A DNA stretch of 19,306 nucleotides, taken from positions 1 through 19,306 of the forward strand of contig JAFCGF010000052.1 of assembly GCA_017608295.1 (NCBI GenBank). Direction: 5' to 3'. Every line of letters begins with the position of its first letter. Position 1 is the first letter of the stretch. Under the pieces are notes generated by a model. That model ran no database searches and had not been told where the DNA came from. It was given only the letters and a program-made list of their open reading frames with translations. A program made the translations under genes and the position numbers. Positions 1 to 7,251 of this stretch are shown here, in pieces. Origin of the DNA: Candidatus Woesearchaeota archaeon (GTDB lineage: Archaea; Nanoarchaeota; Nanoarchaeia; Woesearchaeales; JAGVZT01).

Positions 1-24
1 GTCCGGAAACAGAGAAAAAAATGG

Positions 25-53
25 ATCCAGTCAATCCTGTGAATCCTGTCTAA
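25..53 (+). repeat. Short repeat, family A, copy 1 (forward)
   Basis: A 29-base stretch built from the unit AATCCTGTGAATCCTGTC. Its reverse complement recurs at 747-775 with 24 of 29 positions identical by my alignment. The two copies therefore form an inverted pair around the HicBA operon and the broken GxxExxY gene. Seen directly in the sequence; the function is unknown. Confidence 0.7.
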
Positions 54-149
54 ATATAAAAAGTGCAATTCAGGCGAACCCATAAATTTGCATGAGGAGC
101 TAAAAAATAGTGAACGCCATGAGTTAAATTGCATCAGTAGGAGCATATT

Positions 150-389
150 ATGGGAATAAAACCATTTTTTGTTAGGGCTGAATGGGACGAAGAAGCAAGC
201 GTATGGGTCGCCACGAGTGACGATGTACCAGGTCTTGTGACCGAAGCGGCAACTATGGAAGGCTTGATTGAAAAGCTGAAGATCATTGTTCCCGAACTTC
301 TTGAGGCCAATGGTGTAAAGATTGATCAAGGAGTGCCGTTCGAGATCATGACGAGGCGTTTTGAGATTGCTCAGTCTGCTGGATGTTGA
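150..389 (+). CDS. hicB: HicB-like antitoxin, DUF1902 domain
   Basis: A 79-residue acidic protein covering one DUF1902 (HicB-like, partial RNase H fold) domain. It opens with FFVRAEWDEEASVWVATSDD (residues 6-25), the signature strand-turn-strand of this family, followed by an amphipathic helix. It lacks a C-terminal ribbon-helix-helix or helix-turn-helix, so any DNA binding would have to come from elsewhere. By family knowledge it binds and neutralises the HicA RNase encoded next to it. The ATG start has a clear Shine-Dalgarno, AGGAG, at 139-143 with 6 bases of spacing. Its stop overlaps the preferred hicA start (TGATG, 387-391), so the two are probably translationally coupled. Antitoxin-first order is the reverse of the textbook hicA-hicB order but is common for DUF1902 partners. 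Confidence 0.85.
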   Translation: MGIKPFFVRAEWDEEASVWVATSDDVPGLVTEAATMEGLIEKLKIIVPELLEANGVKIDQGVPFEIMTRRFEIAQSAGC

Positions 390-583
390 TGGCTGATTAC
401 ACAAGAGCGCTGAAGCAGTTTTTACGCGAAGGGGGTTGCAATTTTGAAAGGCGAGGAAAAGGGGATCACGAAATCTGGTATAGCCCAATTACAGGAATAC
501 GATTTGTGGTTGATCAAAAGATTAAATCGCGACATACCGCAAATGCCGTTTTGAAACAAGCTGGCCTCCCGAAAAAATTTTAA
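389..583 (+). CDS. hicA: HicA-like mRNA interferase toxin
   Basis: A 64-residue basic protein of the HicA (YcfA-like) double-stranded-RNA-binding fold. By family knowledge it is a ribosome-independent mRNA endonuclease. The core motif RRGKGDHEIWYSP (residues 21-33) carries the conserved catalytic His27. The C-terminal KSRHTANAVLKQAGLPK (residues 46-62) is the usual closing helix, and the length is normal for the family, so the toxin looks intact. I start at ATG 389 (MADYTR) because it overlaps the hicB stop by one base and matches where relatives usually begin. ATG 383 in the same frame would add two residues and has no better ribosome binding site. Expected to be co-transcribed with the upstream antitoxin and repressed by the complex. 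Confidence 0.85.
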   Translation: MADYTRALKQFLREGGCNFERRGKGDHEIWYSPITGIRFVVDQKIKSRHTANAVLKQAGLPKKF

Positions 584-626
584 GGAACATCTTTGACTCT
601 TGATCACTGACGTAGTGGCTATTGCA

Positions 627-728
627 ATGAAATACCAGGACCTTACAGGTAAAATCATTGCCTGCGCCTACAACGTCTATAATACCATCGGCTTTGGCTT
701 TCTCGAAACGCTTTACCCTGTCAAATGA
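627..728 (+). pseudogene. Truncated GxxExxY protein fragment
   Basis: A 33-codon open frame encoding the first part of a GxxExxY protein. It contains an ACAYNVYNTIGFGFLETLYP segment matching the family name motif G-x-x-E-x-x-Y (GFLETLY), then runs into TGA at 726-728. The rest of the domain, including the nuclease-like D...ExK core, is missing. The inverted copy of repeat family A begins 18 bases after the stop. I read it as the 5' remnant of a second GxxExxY gene, independent of the intact one at 892-1293. It is too short to be functional as a nuclease-like protein. Apart from this and the repeats, the 584-891 interval holds nothing I can identify. Confidence 0.6.
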
Positions 729-746
729 CTTGAAACCAAAAAAATA

Positions 747-775
747 TTAGACAGGATCAACATGATTAACCGGAT
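747..775 (-). repeat. Short repeat, family A, copy 2 (inverted)
   Basis: Reverse complement of the 25-53 repeat with five mismatches over 29 bases; the shared core reads GATCCTGTCTAA on the minus strand. A weaker direct-orientation echo, ATCCTGAATATCCTGA, lies at 789-804. The pair at 25-53 and 747-775 encloses hicBA and the truncated GxxExxY gene. Confidence 0.65.
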
Positions 776-861
776 GTTACCAAGAATTATCCTGAATATC
801 CTGAGACCTTTGAAAAATGTTCAATCTTGGTCAAGCCTCCAGTCCGGCGCGGGCCAGTTTC

Positions 862-883
862 TTTCTTCGTTACCTTCTGTAAA
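862..883 (+). repeat. Short direct repeat, family B, copy 1
   Basis: A 22-base sequence with core CTTCGTTACCTTCTGTAA. It is identical over all 22 bases to 1338-1359. It ends 8 bases before the GTG start of the GxxExxY gene. Confidence 0.8.
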
Positions 884-891
884 AAAATACC

Positions 892-1293
892 GTGCATGCG
901 GATTATGACAGAGCAGAGGCCCTCAGCAAGCGGGTCATAGGTGCTGCTATAGAGGTTCACCGTCGAATGGGTCCCGGACTTATCGAGTCCATTTATGAAA
1001 AATGCCTTATGCGGGAACTTGAGCTAAAGGAAATTTCGGCAAAGAACCAACTAATCGTTCCGGTAAAATACAAAGGATTCACATTTGAAGAACTTCTTCG
1101 CTTGGACATATTGGTTGACGCCTGTTTGCTACTTGAACTCAAGTCTGTAGAAAAAGTGCACCCAATCCATAAGGCTCAACTCTTGAGCTACATGAAACTA
1201 CTGAATGTTCCAATCGGCCTACTCTTCAATTTTCACGAACTTCGACTACGAGATGGTATCCATCGAATGATTCTCTCTGGAGCAAATGAATGA
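892..1293 (+). CDS. GxxExxY protein (PDDEXK_3-like)
   Basis: A 133-residue protein of the GxxExxY family (PDDEXK_3). The name motif is GLIESIY at residues 29-35, after the typical SKRVIGAAIEVHRRMGPG lead-in. The PD-(D/E)XK-like core is visible downstream: LDILVDACLLLELKS (about residues 81-95) supplies an Asp, then ExK, so the nuclease fold and candidate active-site residues are present. The biochemical role of this family is not established; these proteins are often found as isolated genes with flanking short repeats. The length is normal and the frame is open. The start is a GTG at 892 without a recognisable ribosome binding site, so the exact start is uncertain. The gene is bracketed by perfect 22-base direct repeats at 862-883 and 1338-1359, which suggests it moved or duplicated as a unit. 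Confidence 0.8.
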   Translation: MHADYDRAEALSKRVIGAAIEVHRRMGPGLIESIYEKCLMRELELKEISAKNQLIVPVKYKGFTFEELLRLDILVDACLLLELKSVEKVHPIHKAQLLSYMKLLNVPIGLLFNFHELRLRDGIHRMILSGANE

Positions 1294-1337
1294 TATTCAC
1301 AGAAGGAAACAAAGCCTATAAAGGGTTTTCTCTTCGT

Positions 1338-1359
1338 TTTCTTCGTTACCTTCTGTAAA
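1338..1359 (+). repeat. Short direct repeat, family B, copy 2
   Basis: Perfect 22-base match to 862-883, located 44 bases after the GxxExxY stop. A partial third copy, TTTTCTTCTGTAAAAAT at 1387-1403, lies just before the start of the DegT gene at 1416. Confidence 0.8.
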
Positions 1360-1415
1360 CCCTGCTGTTATTTTTATTCGACTTTATTTTCTTCTGTAAA
1401 AATGGGGTTTTTTTA

Positions 1416-2525
1416 ATGCAATTTATCGACCTATCAGCCCAACAAAAACGTATTCGTGATAAAATCGAAAATGGAATCAAACGGGTCCTCGATCATGGCC
1501 AGTACATTATGGGCCCGGAAATCGTTGAACTCGAAGAAAAGCTCGCCATCTTTGTCGAAGTCAACCACTGCGTCTCCTGCGCGTCCGGCACCGACGCCCT
1601 CCTCATTGCCCTCATGGCCTTGAATATGGGAACTGGAGATGAGGTGATCACCGTCCCCTATACCTGGATTTCCACCGCAGAAGTTATAGCGCTGCTGAAC
1701 GCTAAACCCGTATTCGTGGATATCCGACCTGATACTTTCAACATGGACCCAAACAAGATCGAGGCGGCCATTACACCTCGTACCAAGGCCATCATACCCG
1801 TTAGCATCTACGGCCAGTGCGCGGATATGACTCGGATCAACGAAATTGCCACGAAACATAACATCCCAGTGATCGAAGATGGTGCTCAAAGCTTCGGAGC
1901 CACCCACCATGGAAAAAAATCATGTAGTCTTTCTTTGATCGGTTGTACGTCCTTTTTCCCATCCAAGCCATTGGGATGTTATGGCGACGGCGGCGCAGTA
2001 TTCACCAATGATGATGAAATGGCGGAGAAGATGCGACAGATCCGTAACCATGGTCAGAAGGTCAAGCACCAGCACCCCCTATTGGGCATCAACGGACGCC
2101 TGGACACCCTGCAGGCGGCCATCCTGATTGAGAAACTAAACATATTTCCAGAAGAGTGTCGTCTCCGTTGGGAAGCAGGCCAACGTTACAATGAGTTTCT
2201 TTCGCGTATCCCGGAAATTCAAGTTCCGGTTATTGCTGAGGGCAATGACTCGGTCTACGCCCAGTACACGATTCTGACGGATAACCGCAAAAGGGTATCG
2301 AATGCGCTAAAAGCCGAGGGCATCCCTTCCGTGGCCTACTATGCCGTACCCCTTCATCTTCAAGGTGCGTTTGCTGATTTGGGACACCAGTTAGGGGACT
2401 TTCCCGTGGCCGAAGAGTTTGCCTCCCGAGGTTTAAGCCTCCCCATGCATCCCTATCTTTCAAGCCATGATCAGCAAGAGATTGCAGCAGTGATACGTAA
2501 ATCGTTGGCGGACACATGGGAATAG
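1416..2525 (+). CDS. DegT/DnrJ/EryC1 sugar aminotransferase, WbpE-like
   Basis: A 369-residue PLP-dependent aminotransferase of the DegT/DnrJ/EryC1 (AHBA_synth) family, fold type I, cytoplasmic. The PLP site is complete: CASGTDAL at 55-62 for the phosphate, EDGAQSFG at 154-161 with Asp155 and Gln158 near the ring, and the Schiff-base Lys184 in SFFPSKPLGCYGDGGA. Overall wording (MQFIDLSAQQKRIRDKI, DHGQYIMGP) is closest in my memory to WbpE/WlbC enzymes, which aminate UDP-3-keto-GlcNAc uronic acid at C3. No matching WbpA/WbpB dehydrogenases are in the window, so the actual substrate is open. It may serve this locus's sugar or another nucleotide sugar made elsewhere. It follows the accessory segment and is separated from LegB by about 100 bases without an obvious terminator. 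The ribosome binding site is weak. Confidence 0.85.
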   Translation: MQFIDLSAQQKRIRDKIENGIKRVLDHGQYIMGPEIVELEEKLAIFVEVNHCVSCASGTDALLIALMALNMGTGDEVITVPYTWISTAEVIALLNAKPVFVDIRPDTFNMDPNKIEAAITPRTKAIIPVSIYGQCADMTRINEIATKHNIPVIEDGAQSFGATHHGKKSCSLSLIGCTSFFPSKPLGCYGDGGAVFTNDDEMAEKMRQIRNHGQKVKHQHPLLGINGRLDTLQAAILIEKLNIFPEECRLRWEAGQRYNEFLSRIPEIQVPVIAEGNDSVYAQYTILTDNRKRVSNALKAEGIPSVAYYAVPLHLQGAFADLGHQLGDFPVAEEFASRGLSLPMHPYLSSHDQQEIAAVIRKSLADTWE

Positions 2526-2628
2526 ATAGCACCTAAGATAAAGGTCTCATAGAGAAACGGATAGTCTCAAATATTTATGATAAGTGCACGCCGGCTGAAA
2601 AAATGAAAACTCGAATGGAAGGTTGACT

Positions 2629-3633
2629 TTGGAACTTGGAGGTAAAAGGATTCTGGTCACCGGAGCTGATGGCTTTATTGGGTCTCATCTCACTGAGATG
2701 CTCCTCGCGAAAGGCTACAGGGTACGCGCCCTCAGCTTCTATAACTCCTTTAATTTCTGGGGCTGGCTGGAAGGAATTCCCCTAAAAGAAAATTTCGAGG
2801 TCGTCTGTGGGGATGTGCGGGACCCACATTTCTGTAGAGAGATTACGAAAGACATTGATGTTATCTTTCATCTGGCCGCCCTAATTGGGATACCGTACTC
2901 TTATATAGCCCCTGATTCTTATGTAGACACCAATATCAAAGGTACGATCAATATCTGCCAGGCAGTTAAAGAAAACAGATGCGAGCGGTTGATCCATACC
3001 TCCACATCAGAGGTCTACGGCACGGCCCGATATGTTCCTATTGATGAAAATCACCCCCTACAGCCCCAGTCGCCTTATTCGGCAAGCAAAATTGGTGCGG
3101 ACCAGATTGCTATGTCTTTTAACAGCGCCTTCGATACTCCCGTGAGTATAGTTCGGCCATTTAACACCTACGGACCTCGGCAGTCAACAAGGGCTGTCAT
3201 CCCTACTATAATTATACAGATTGCCAGCGGATTGCACAACATTCAATTGGGTGCCTTGACTCCTACCAGAGATTTTAATTATGTTACAGATACGGTAACC
3301 GGAATTATAGCAGTGGCTGAATCTGAGAAATCGGTAGGAGAAGTCATTAATATTGGGAGCAACTTTGAGATTTCGATAAAAGAAACTAGTAATTTAATTG
3401 CGGAGATAATGGGTGTTGATATTAAAATACATTCGGATGAGACGCGGCTTCGACCTGAAAAGAGCGAAGTAGAAAGGCTTTGGGCGGATAACTCCAAGGC
3501 TAAGTACTTAACTGGGTGGGAACCCCTTTTCGCTGGCAAAGAAGGTTTTAAGCGTGGATTGGCAGAGACTGTTGGGTGGTTTGCAGATCCAGAGAACCTA
3601 AGAAAGTATAAGGCAACCTTGTACTACATTTAG
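2629..3633 (+). CDS. legB: GDP-GlcNAc 4,6-dehydratase LegB (extended SDR)
   Basis: An extended short-chain dehydrogenase/reductase that by family knowledge converts nucleotide-activated GlcNAc to the 4-keto-6-deoxy sugar, the first committed step of legionaminic acid synthesis. Visible: the Rossmann motif TGADGFIGSH (residues 11-20), the SFYNSFNFWGWL segment characteristic of LegB, the active-site TSTSEVYGT (124-132) in place of the usual TDEVYG, YxxxK as Tyr150-Lys154, and RPFNTYGPRQS near residue 180. Length is normal. I prefer TTG 2629 as start because GGAAGG at 2617-2622 sits 6 bases upstream; the in-frame TTG at 2623 would touch it. The stop abuts the LegC ATG with no gap. With PtmE downstream, the GDP-sugar route is more likely than a UDP route. 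Confidence 0.9.
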   Translation: MELGGKRILVTGADGFIGSHLTEMLLAKGYRVRALSFYNSFNFWGWLEGIPLKENFEVVCGDVRDPHFCREITKDIDVIFHLAALIGIPYSYIAPDSYVDTNIKGTINICQAVKENRCERLIHTSTSEVYGTARYVPIDENHPLQPQSPYSASKIGADQIAMSFNSAFDTPVSIVRPFNTYGPRQSTRAVIPTIIIQIASGLHNIQLGALTPTRDFNYVTDTVTGIIAVAESEKSVGEVINIGSNFEISIKETSNLIAEIMGVDIKIHSDETRLRPEKSEVERLWADNSKAKYLTGWEPLFAGKEGFKRGLAETVGWFADPENLRKYKATLYYI

Positions 3634-4797
3634 ATGCCCGCTTTAGACACACAGGCGATCATTGGAGCACTCAATAAGGTGTTGGGTGATGCGAAAAGGC
3701 CTATTGCCTTGCATGAACCGTGTTTTTGTGGAAATGAGTGGATCTATGTTAAAGATTGCCTGGATTCTGGATGGGTCTCCTCTGTGGGCAAGTATGTTGA
3801 TAAATTCGAAGAAATGATTTCCCAATTTACAGGCGTCAAACGTGCCGTAGCAGTGGTTAATGGAACAGCTGCTCTGTATGTTTGCCTGAAGTTGATAGGA
3901 GTGGGGCCGGGAGATGAGGTGCTAATCCCTACTTTGACCTTTATTGCAACTGCCAACGCCGTCGTCTACTGTGGCGCAGTGCCTCACTTTGTTGACAGCG
4001 AGGAACGGACTTTGGGGCTTGATCCGAATAAAGTTTCAGATTATTTGAAGGATATAGCGGAAATCCGCTCCGATAGTTGTGTCAACAGGCAAACAGGGCA
4101 TCGAATTAAAGCGGTAATCCCGATGCATACCTTCGGCCATCCTGTTGATATGGACCCATTGGTGGAACTCTGCCATAGCTACAATCTTGAGTTAATCGAA
4201 GATGCCTCTGAATCGCTGGGATCTTCTTATAAAGGAAAACATACCGGAAACTGCGGTAAAGTATCCGCTGTAAGTTTCAACGGAAACAAGACCATCACAA
4301 CAGGCGGCGGCGGTGCAATCCTTACGAATGATGAGAAATTAGGACAGTTAGCCAAGCACCTGACAACCACTGCAAGGGTTTCACATGAATGGAAAATTGA
4401 GCATGATCATATCGGATACAATTACCGGCTGCCGAACGTAAACGCTGCGATCGGTTGTGCACAGTTGGAAGAATTACCTGACTTTTTAAATAGGAAAAGG
4501 AAGCTGGCGAAGAAATACACTGAGGCTTTTTCAAATACAGATGGCGTGCAGTTTTTTGAAGAGCCCGAATTTGCAGAAAGCAATTATTGGTTAAATGTTT
4601 TGCTCCTGGAACCCGGGCTTTCAACCTACCTTGACGAACTGCTTGAATCGATGCATAACTCCGGAATTATGACTCGGCCAGCGTGGACACTTATGCACAA
4701 ATTGCCCATGTTTCAGGAATGTCCTCGAATGGATTTGAGCATAAGCGAGAGTTTGGCTAAAAGAATCATTAACTTGCCCAGCAGTTCAAGCCTGTGA
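3634..4797 (+). CDS. legC: LegC aminotransferase (4-keto to 4-amino)
   Basis: A 387-residue DegT-family PLP aminotransferase of the LegC subgroup. It aminates the LegB product at C4 to give the GDP-2-acetamido-4-amino-trideoxy sugar. LegC hallmarks are dense: LHEPCFCGNEWIYVKDCLDS (26-45), WVSSVGKYVDKFE, VNGTAALY (75-82), PTLTFIATANAV, MHTFGHPVD, EDASESLGSSYKGKHTGNCG (189-208) and SFNGNKTITTGGGGAIL with Schiff-base Lys219. Asp190 is the pyridine-nitrogen partner. It starts immediately after the legB stop and its own TGA overlaps the next GTG (GTGA, 4794-4797), so it is translationally coupled on both sides. There is no obvious Shine-Dalgarno of its own. It is full-length, and the assignment is firm. 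Confidence 0.92.
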   Translation: MPALDTQAIIGALNKVLGDAKRPIALHEPCFCGNEWIYVKDCLDSGWVSSVGKYVDKFEEMISQFTGVKRAVAVVNGTAALYVCLKLIGVGPGDEVLIPTLTFIATANAVVYCGAVPHFVDSEERTLGLDPNKVSDYLKDIAEIRSDSCVNRQTGHRIKAVIPMHTFGHPVDMDPLVELCHSYNLELIEDASESLGSSYKGKHTGNCGKVSAVSFNGNKTITTGGGGAILTNDEKLGQLAKHLTTTARVSHEWKIEHDHIGYNYRLPNVNAAIGCAQLEELPDFLNRKRKLAKKYTEAFSNTDGVQFFEEPEFAESNYWLNVLLLEPGLSTYLDELLESMHNSGIMTRPAWTLMHKLPMFQECPRMDLSISESLAKRIINLPSSSSL

Positions 4798-5405
4798 AAG
4801 AAAAAATCATCCTTGTTGGCGGTGGCGGGCACTGCAAATCCTGTATTGATGTGATTGAACAGGAGGGGAGATTTTCGATTGCCGGGATTGTGGACATACC
4901 TTCCAGGCTTCACGAAAATGTTTTAGGTTATGAAATTATAGGCAAAGATGAAGACTTGCCCCGGCTTGCGAATGATTTCCTGTGGTTTTTGATTACGTTG
5001 GGACACATTCGTACATCTGAAAAAAGGGCTCATTTCTTTAAACTTATTAGAGGAATGGGAAATCAGTTCCCGACAATTATTTCGCCTTTGGCTTATGTTT
5101 CCGATTATGCACGAATTGGAGAAGGTACAGTGGTGATGCACCATGCTTTAGTAAATGCTGGAGCGCATGTCGGCCAAAACTGCATCATTAACACAAAAGC
5201 TCTTATCGAACATGATGCGTTTATTGAGGATCATTGCCATATTTCGACGGCCGCAGTTGTGAACGGTGGCGTTAAAGTCAAAGCTGGCACCTTCTTCGGC
5301 AGCAATGCTGTGACGTCAGGGTATATTGAAGTGGGAGAGAACTCATTTATCAATTGTGGTGCACAGGTCAAAACCAATTTGCCACCTAGAAAGGTCATCC
5401 GTTGA
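4794..5405 (+). CDS. NeuD/PglD-type sugar N-acyltransferase (LegH role)
   Basis: A 203-residue NeuD/PglD-like acyltransferase. An N-terminal Rossmann-like nucleotide-sugar part begins ILVGGGGHCKSCIDVI (6-21). A left-handed parallel beta-helix of hexapeptide repeats follows from about residue 95 to the end. The candidate catalytic His140 lies in ALIEHDAFIEDHCHIS, with His149 nine residues on, the same spacing as the catalytic pair of Campylobacter PglD as I recall it. In context it should acylate the 4-amino group made by LegC, the role called LegH. The donor is presumably acetyl-CoA, but the sequence does not exclude another acyl-CoA. GTG start overlapping the legC stop by four bases. The gene ends 80 bases before LegI, the largest gap inside this block. 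Confidence 0.85.
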   Translation: MKEKIILVGGGGHCKSCIDVIEQEGRFSIAGIVDIPSRLHENVLGYEIIGKDEDLPRLANDFLWFLITLGHIRTSEKRAHFFKLIRGMGNQFPTIISPLAYVSDYARIGEGTVVMHHALVNAGAHVGQNCIINTKALIEHDAFIEDHCHISTAAVVNGGVKVKAGTFFGSNAVTSGYIEVGENSFINCGAQVKTNLPPRKVIR

Positions 5406-5485
5406 GATGTCCCATCCCCTCAAACTCAATTAAATCTCATTATGATAGTGCAAAAATATTCCACCTATGTGAGCTTAAATAGATT

Positions 5486-6529
5486 ATGAACCATCAGCTA
5501 CCAGCTACCAGCTCACCTCACACTTTTATCATTGCCGAAGCAGGCGTTAACCACAACGGCAGATTAGAATTGGCGCTACAGATGGTCGACGTGGCGGCTG
5601 AGGCCGAAGCCAATGCCGTAAAATTTCAGACCTTCAAGGCGGAAAAGGTCATTTCACGTTTCGCTCCAAAAGCCGAATACCAAAAGGAAAATACAGAAAA
5701 TGATGAATCTCAACTCGAAATGGTTAAAAAATTAGAACTAGATGAGCAGGCTCATAGGAGACTCCTTGACTATTGTAGGGAGAAGGGTATCCAATTTCTG
5801 TCAACCCCTTTTGACTCGGAGAGTATTGACCTCCTTGACCGTCTGGGGCTGAATATTTTTAAGATTCCATCAGGTGAGATCACCAATCTCCCTTATCTAA
5901 GAAAGCTCGGAAAACTTAATAAAGGAATAATCATGTCCACCGGCATGGCAGACTTGCGTGAAATTGAAGATGCACTAGTTGCTCTTATGAAATCGGGAAC
6001 CGATTCTGAAAACATTACCATCCTTCACTGCAATACTGAATACCCAACACCATTTGATGATGCCAATCTAAAAGCCATCATCACCATGAAGGCGACTTTT
6101 CCAGGCATTCAGATAGGCTACTCAGATCACACCTTGGGTATCGAAGTGCCGATTGCCGCAGTGGCGATGGGAGCATGCGTGATCGAAAAGCATTTTACGC
6201 TTGATCGAAAGATGGTGGGTCCAGACCATGGGGCATCTCTAGAGCCTGCTGAACTAAAAGCAATGGTATTCGCCATCCGGAACATAGAAAAGGCTATGGG
6301 GAATGGCATTAAAAAGCCATCCCCATCTGAACTAAGAAACAAGCTCATCGCTAGAAAGAGCATTGTGGCAGCGAAACCCATTATGAAGGGGGGCACATTT
6401 ACGACAGAAAATCTTACTGTTAAGCGCCCTGGAACAGGTATTAGCCCCATGCACTGGGATGAGGTCGTTGGAAAAATAGCGGATAGGTCTTATCAAGCAG
6501 ATGACCTAATAGTCGGAGACTTTTTATGA
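5486..6529 (+). CDS. legI: N,N'-diacetyllegionaminate synthase LegI (NeuB family)
   Basis: A 347-residue nonulosonic acid synthase. It condenses phosphoenolpyruvate with 2,4-diacetamido-2,4,6-trideoxymannose to form legionaminic acid. The NeuB TIM barrel runs from FIIAEAGVNHNG (14-25) through VKFQTFKAE, STPFDSES and FKIPSGEITN. The metal ligands His215 (GYSDHT) and His236 (EKHFTLD) fall at the same numbers I recall for meningococcal NeuB. A C-terminal SAF/antifreeze-like domain spans about 285-347 and contains RKSIVAAKPI and KRPGTGISP with Arg314, the sugar-contacting residue in NeuB. Full length with no missing catalytic residue. The ATG overlaps nothing upstream and has a poor ribosome binding site; its stop overlaps the methyltransferase start (ATGA). 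LegI versus PseI or NeuB is assigned from the LegB/LegC context and overall similarity. Confidence 0.92.
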   Translation: MNHQLPATSSPHTFIIAEAGVNHNGRLELALQMVDVAAEAEANAVKFQTFKAEKVISRFAPKAEYQKENTENDESQLEMVKKLELDEQAHRRLLDYCREKGIQFLSTPFDSESIDLLDRLGLNIFKIPSGEITNLPYLRKLGKLNKGIIMSTGMADLREIEDALVALMKSGTDSENITILHCNTEYPTPFDDANLKAIITMKATFPGIQIGYSDHTLGIEVPIAAVAMGACVIEKHFTLDRKMVGPDHGASLEPAELKAMVFAIRNIEKAMGNGIKKPSPSELRNKLIARKSIVAAKPIMKGGTFTTENLTVKRPGTGISPMHWDEVVGKIADRSYQADDLIVGDFL

Positions 6530-7251
6530 AAAATTACTCCTATACTGGTATTAATGCACATAAGAAGTATTCACGGTTTTCTCTAGAGGAATACATTGAA
6601 CAAAATTTTGAACTTATCGATAAGAAGGTGCTTGATATGGGTTGTGGAGACGGGAACATGACAGGTGTTCTTTCAAATGAAGTCTCATTATATGTAGGAT
6701 TAGAAAAAAACCGAGACCTTCTTAAACAGGCATATCAGAAATTCAAGGGGAAAAAGGAAACCTTTTTTGTTTACGCAAATATGGATAAATCGTTTTGTTT
6801 TCCCTATGGCACATTTGATTTTATTTTTTTCATCTTTTCCTCATATTATAGTAACGATGCGGAGTGTCTATTTAAGAAATGCCATGATTTGCTTCAAAAG
6901 GACGGCGAAGTGGTTGTTATTGGGCCAACTTCTAGTAATGCTTGGGAAATAGATGATTTTTGTTTTGAGATGTTTGGAAAGTCTCAACCAGCAAGTTTGA
7001 GAGCGGAAAGAATTGAAGGGGAGTTCATCCCAATTTTTCAAAAAATATTCCGTAGACAGAAGATGAAGATTGTGGATTTTTCTTTATTGTTCCCTGACTT
7101 CGATAGCTACGTCGAATACGTAGAGGCTACACTGCAATACCGCGAGAGCTATAATGGAGTTATTGATAAAAAAAAGGCAAAAAAGCTACTTATTCATAAA
7201 TATAAATTATCTTTGAGTAAAGAAGTAGTGATCTTATGCGGAAGAAAATAG
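6526..7251 (+). CDS. Class I SAM-dependent methyltransferase
   Basis: A 241-residue protein with a class I Rossmann methyltransferase core. Motif I is VLDMGCGDGNMT (residues 35-46), an acidic residue follows beta-2 in YVGLEKN (about 60), and the post-motif region reads GTFDFIFFIFSSYYS near residue 100. The C-terminal third has no feature I recognise. It sits between LegI and LegG, overlapping the former by 4 bases and the latter by 16, so it is locked into the operon. Its codons are more AT-rich than those of LegB, LegC and LegI, which suggests a later insertion. Substrate is unknown. O- or N-methylation of the nonulosonic acid or its precursor is the contextual inference; N-methylated legionaminic derivatives are known from Legionella. 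Confidence 0.8.
   Translation: MKNYSYTGINAHKKYSRFSLEEYIEQNFELIDKKVLDMGCGDGNMTGVLSNEVSLYVGLEKNRDLLKQAYQKFKGKKETFFVYANMDKSFCFPYGTFDFIFFIFSSYYSNDAECLFKKCHDLLQKDGEVVVIGPTSSNAWEIDDFCFEMFGKSQPASLRAERIEGEFIPIFQKIFRRQKMKIVDFSLLFPDFDSYVEYVEATLQYRESYNGVIDKKKAKKLLIHKYKLSLSKEVVILCGRK

Noticed and set aside
862..1403. CRISPR-like array from the family B repeats
   Set aside because: There are only two full copies and one half copy, with a whole gene between the first two, so there is no regular repeat-spacer pattern. No cas genes are visible.
1434..1910. 158-residue open frame on the minus strand, antisense to the WbpE-like gene
   Set aside because: It is a shadow of a well-supported PLP enzyme, shows no domain, and has no ribosome binding site that I can see.
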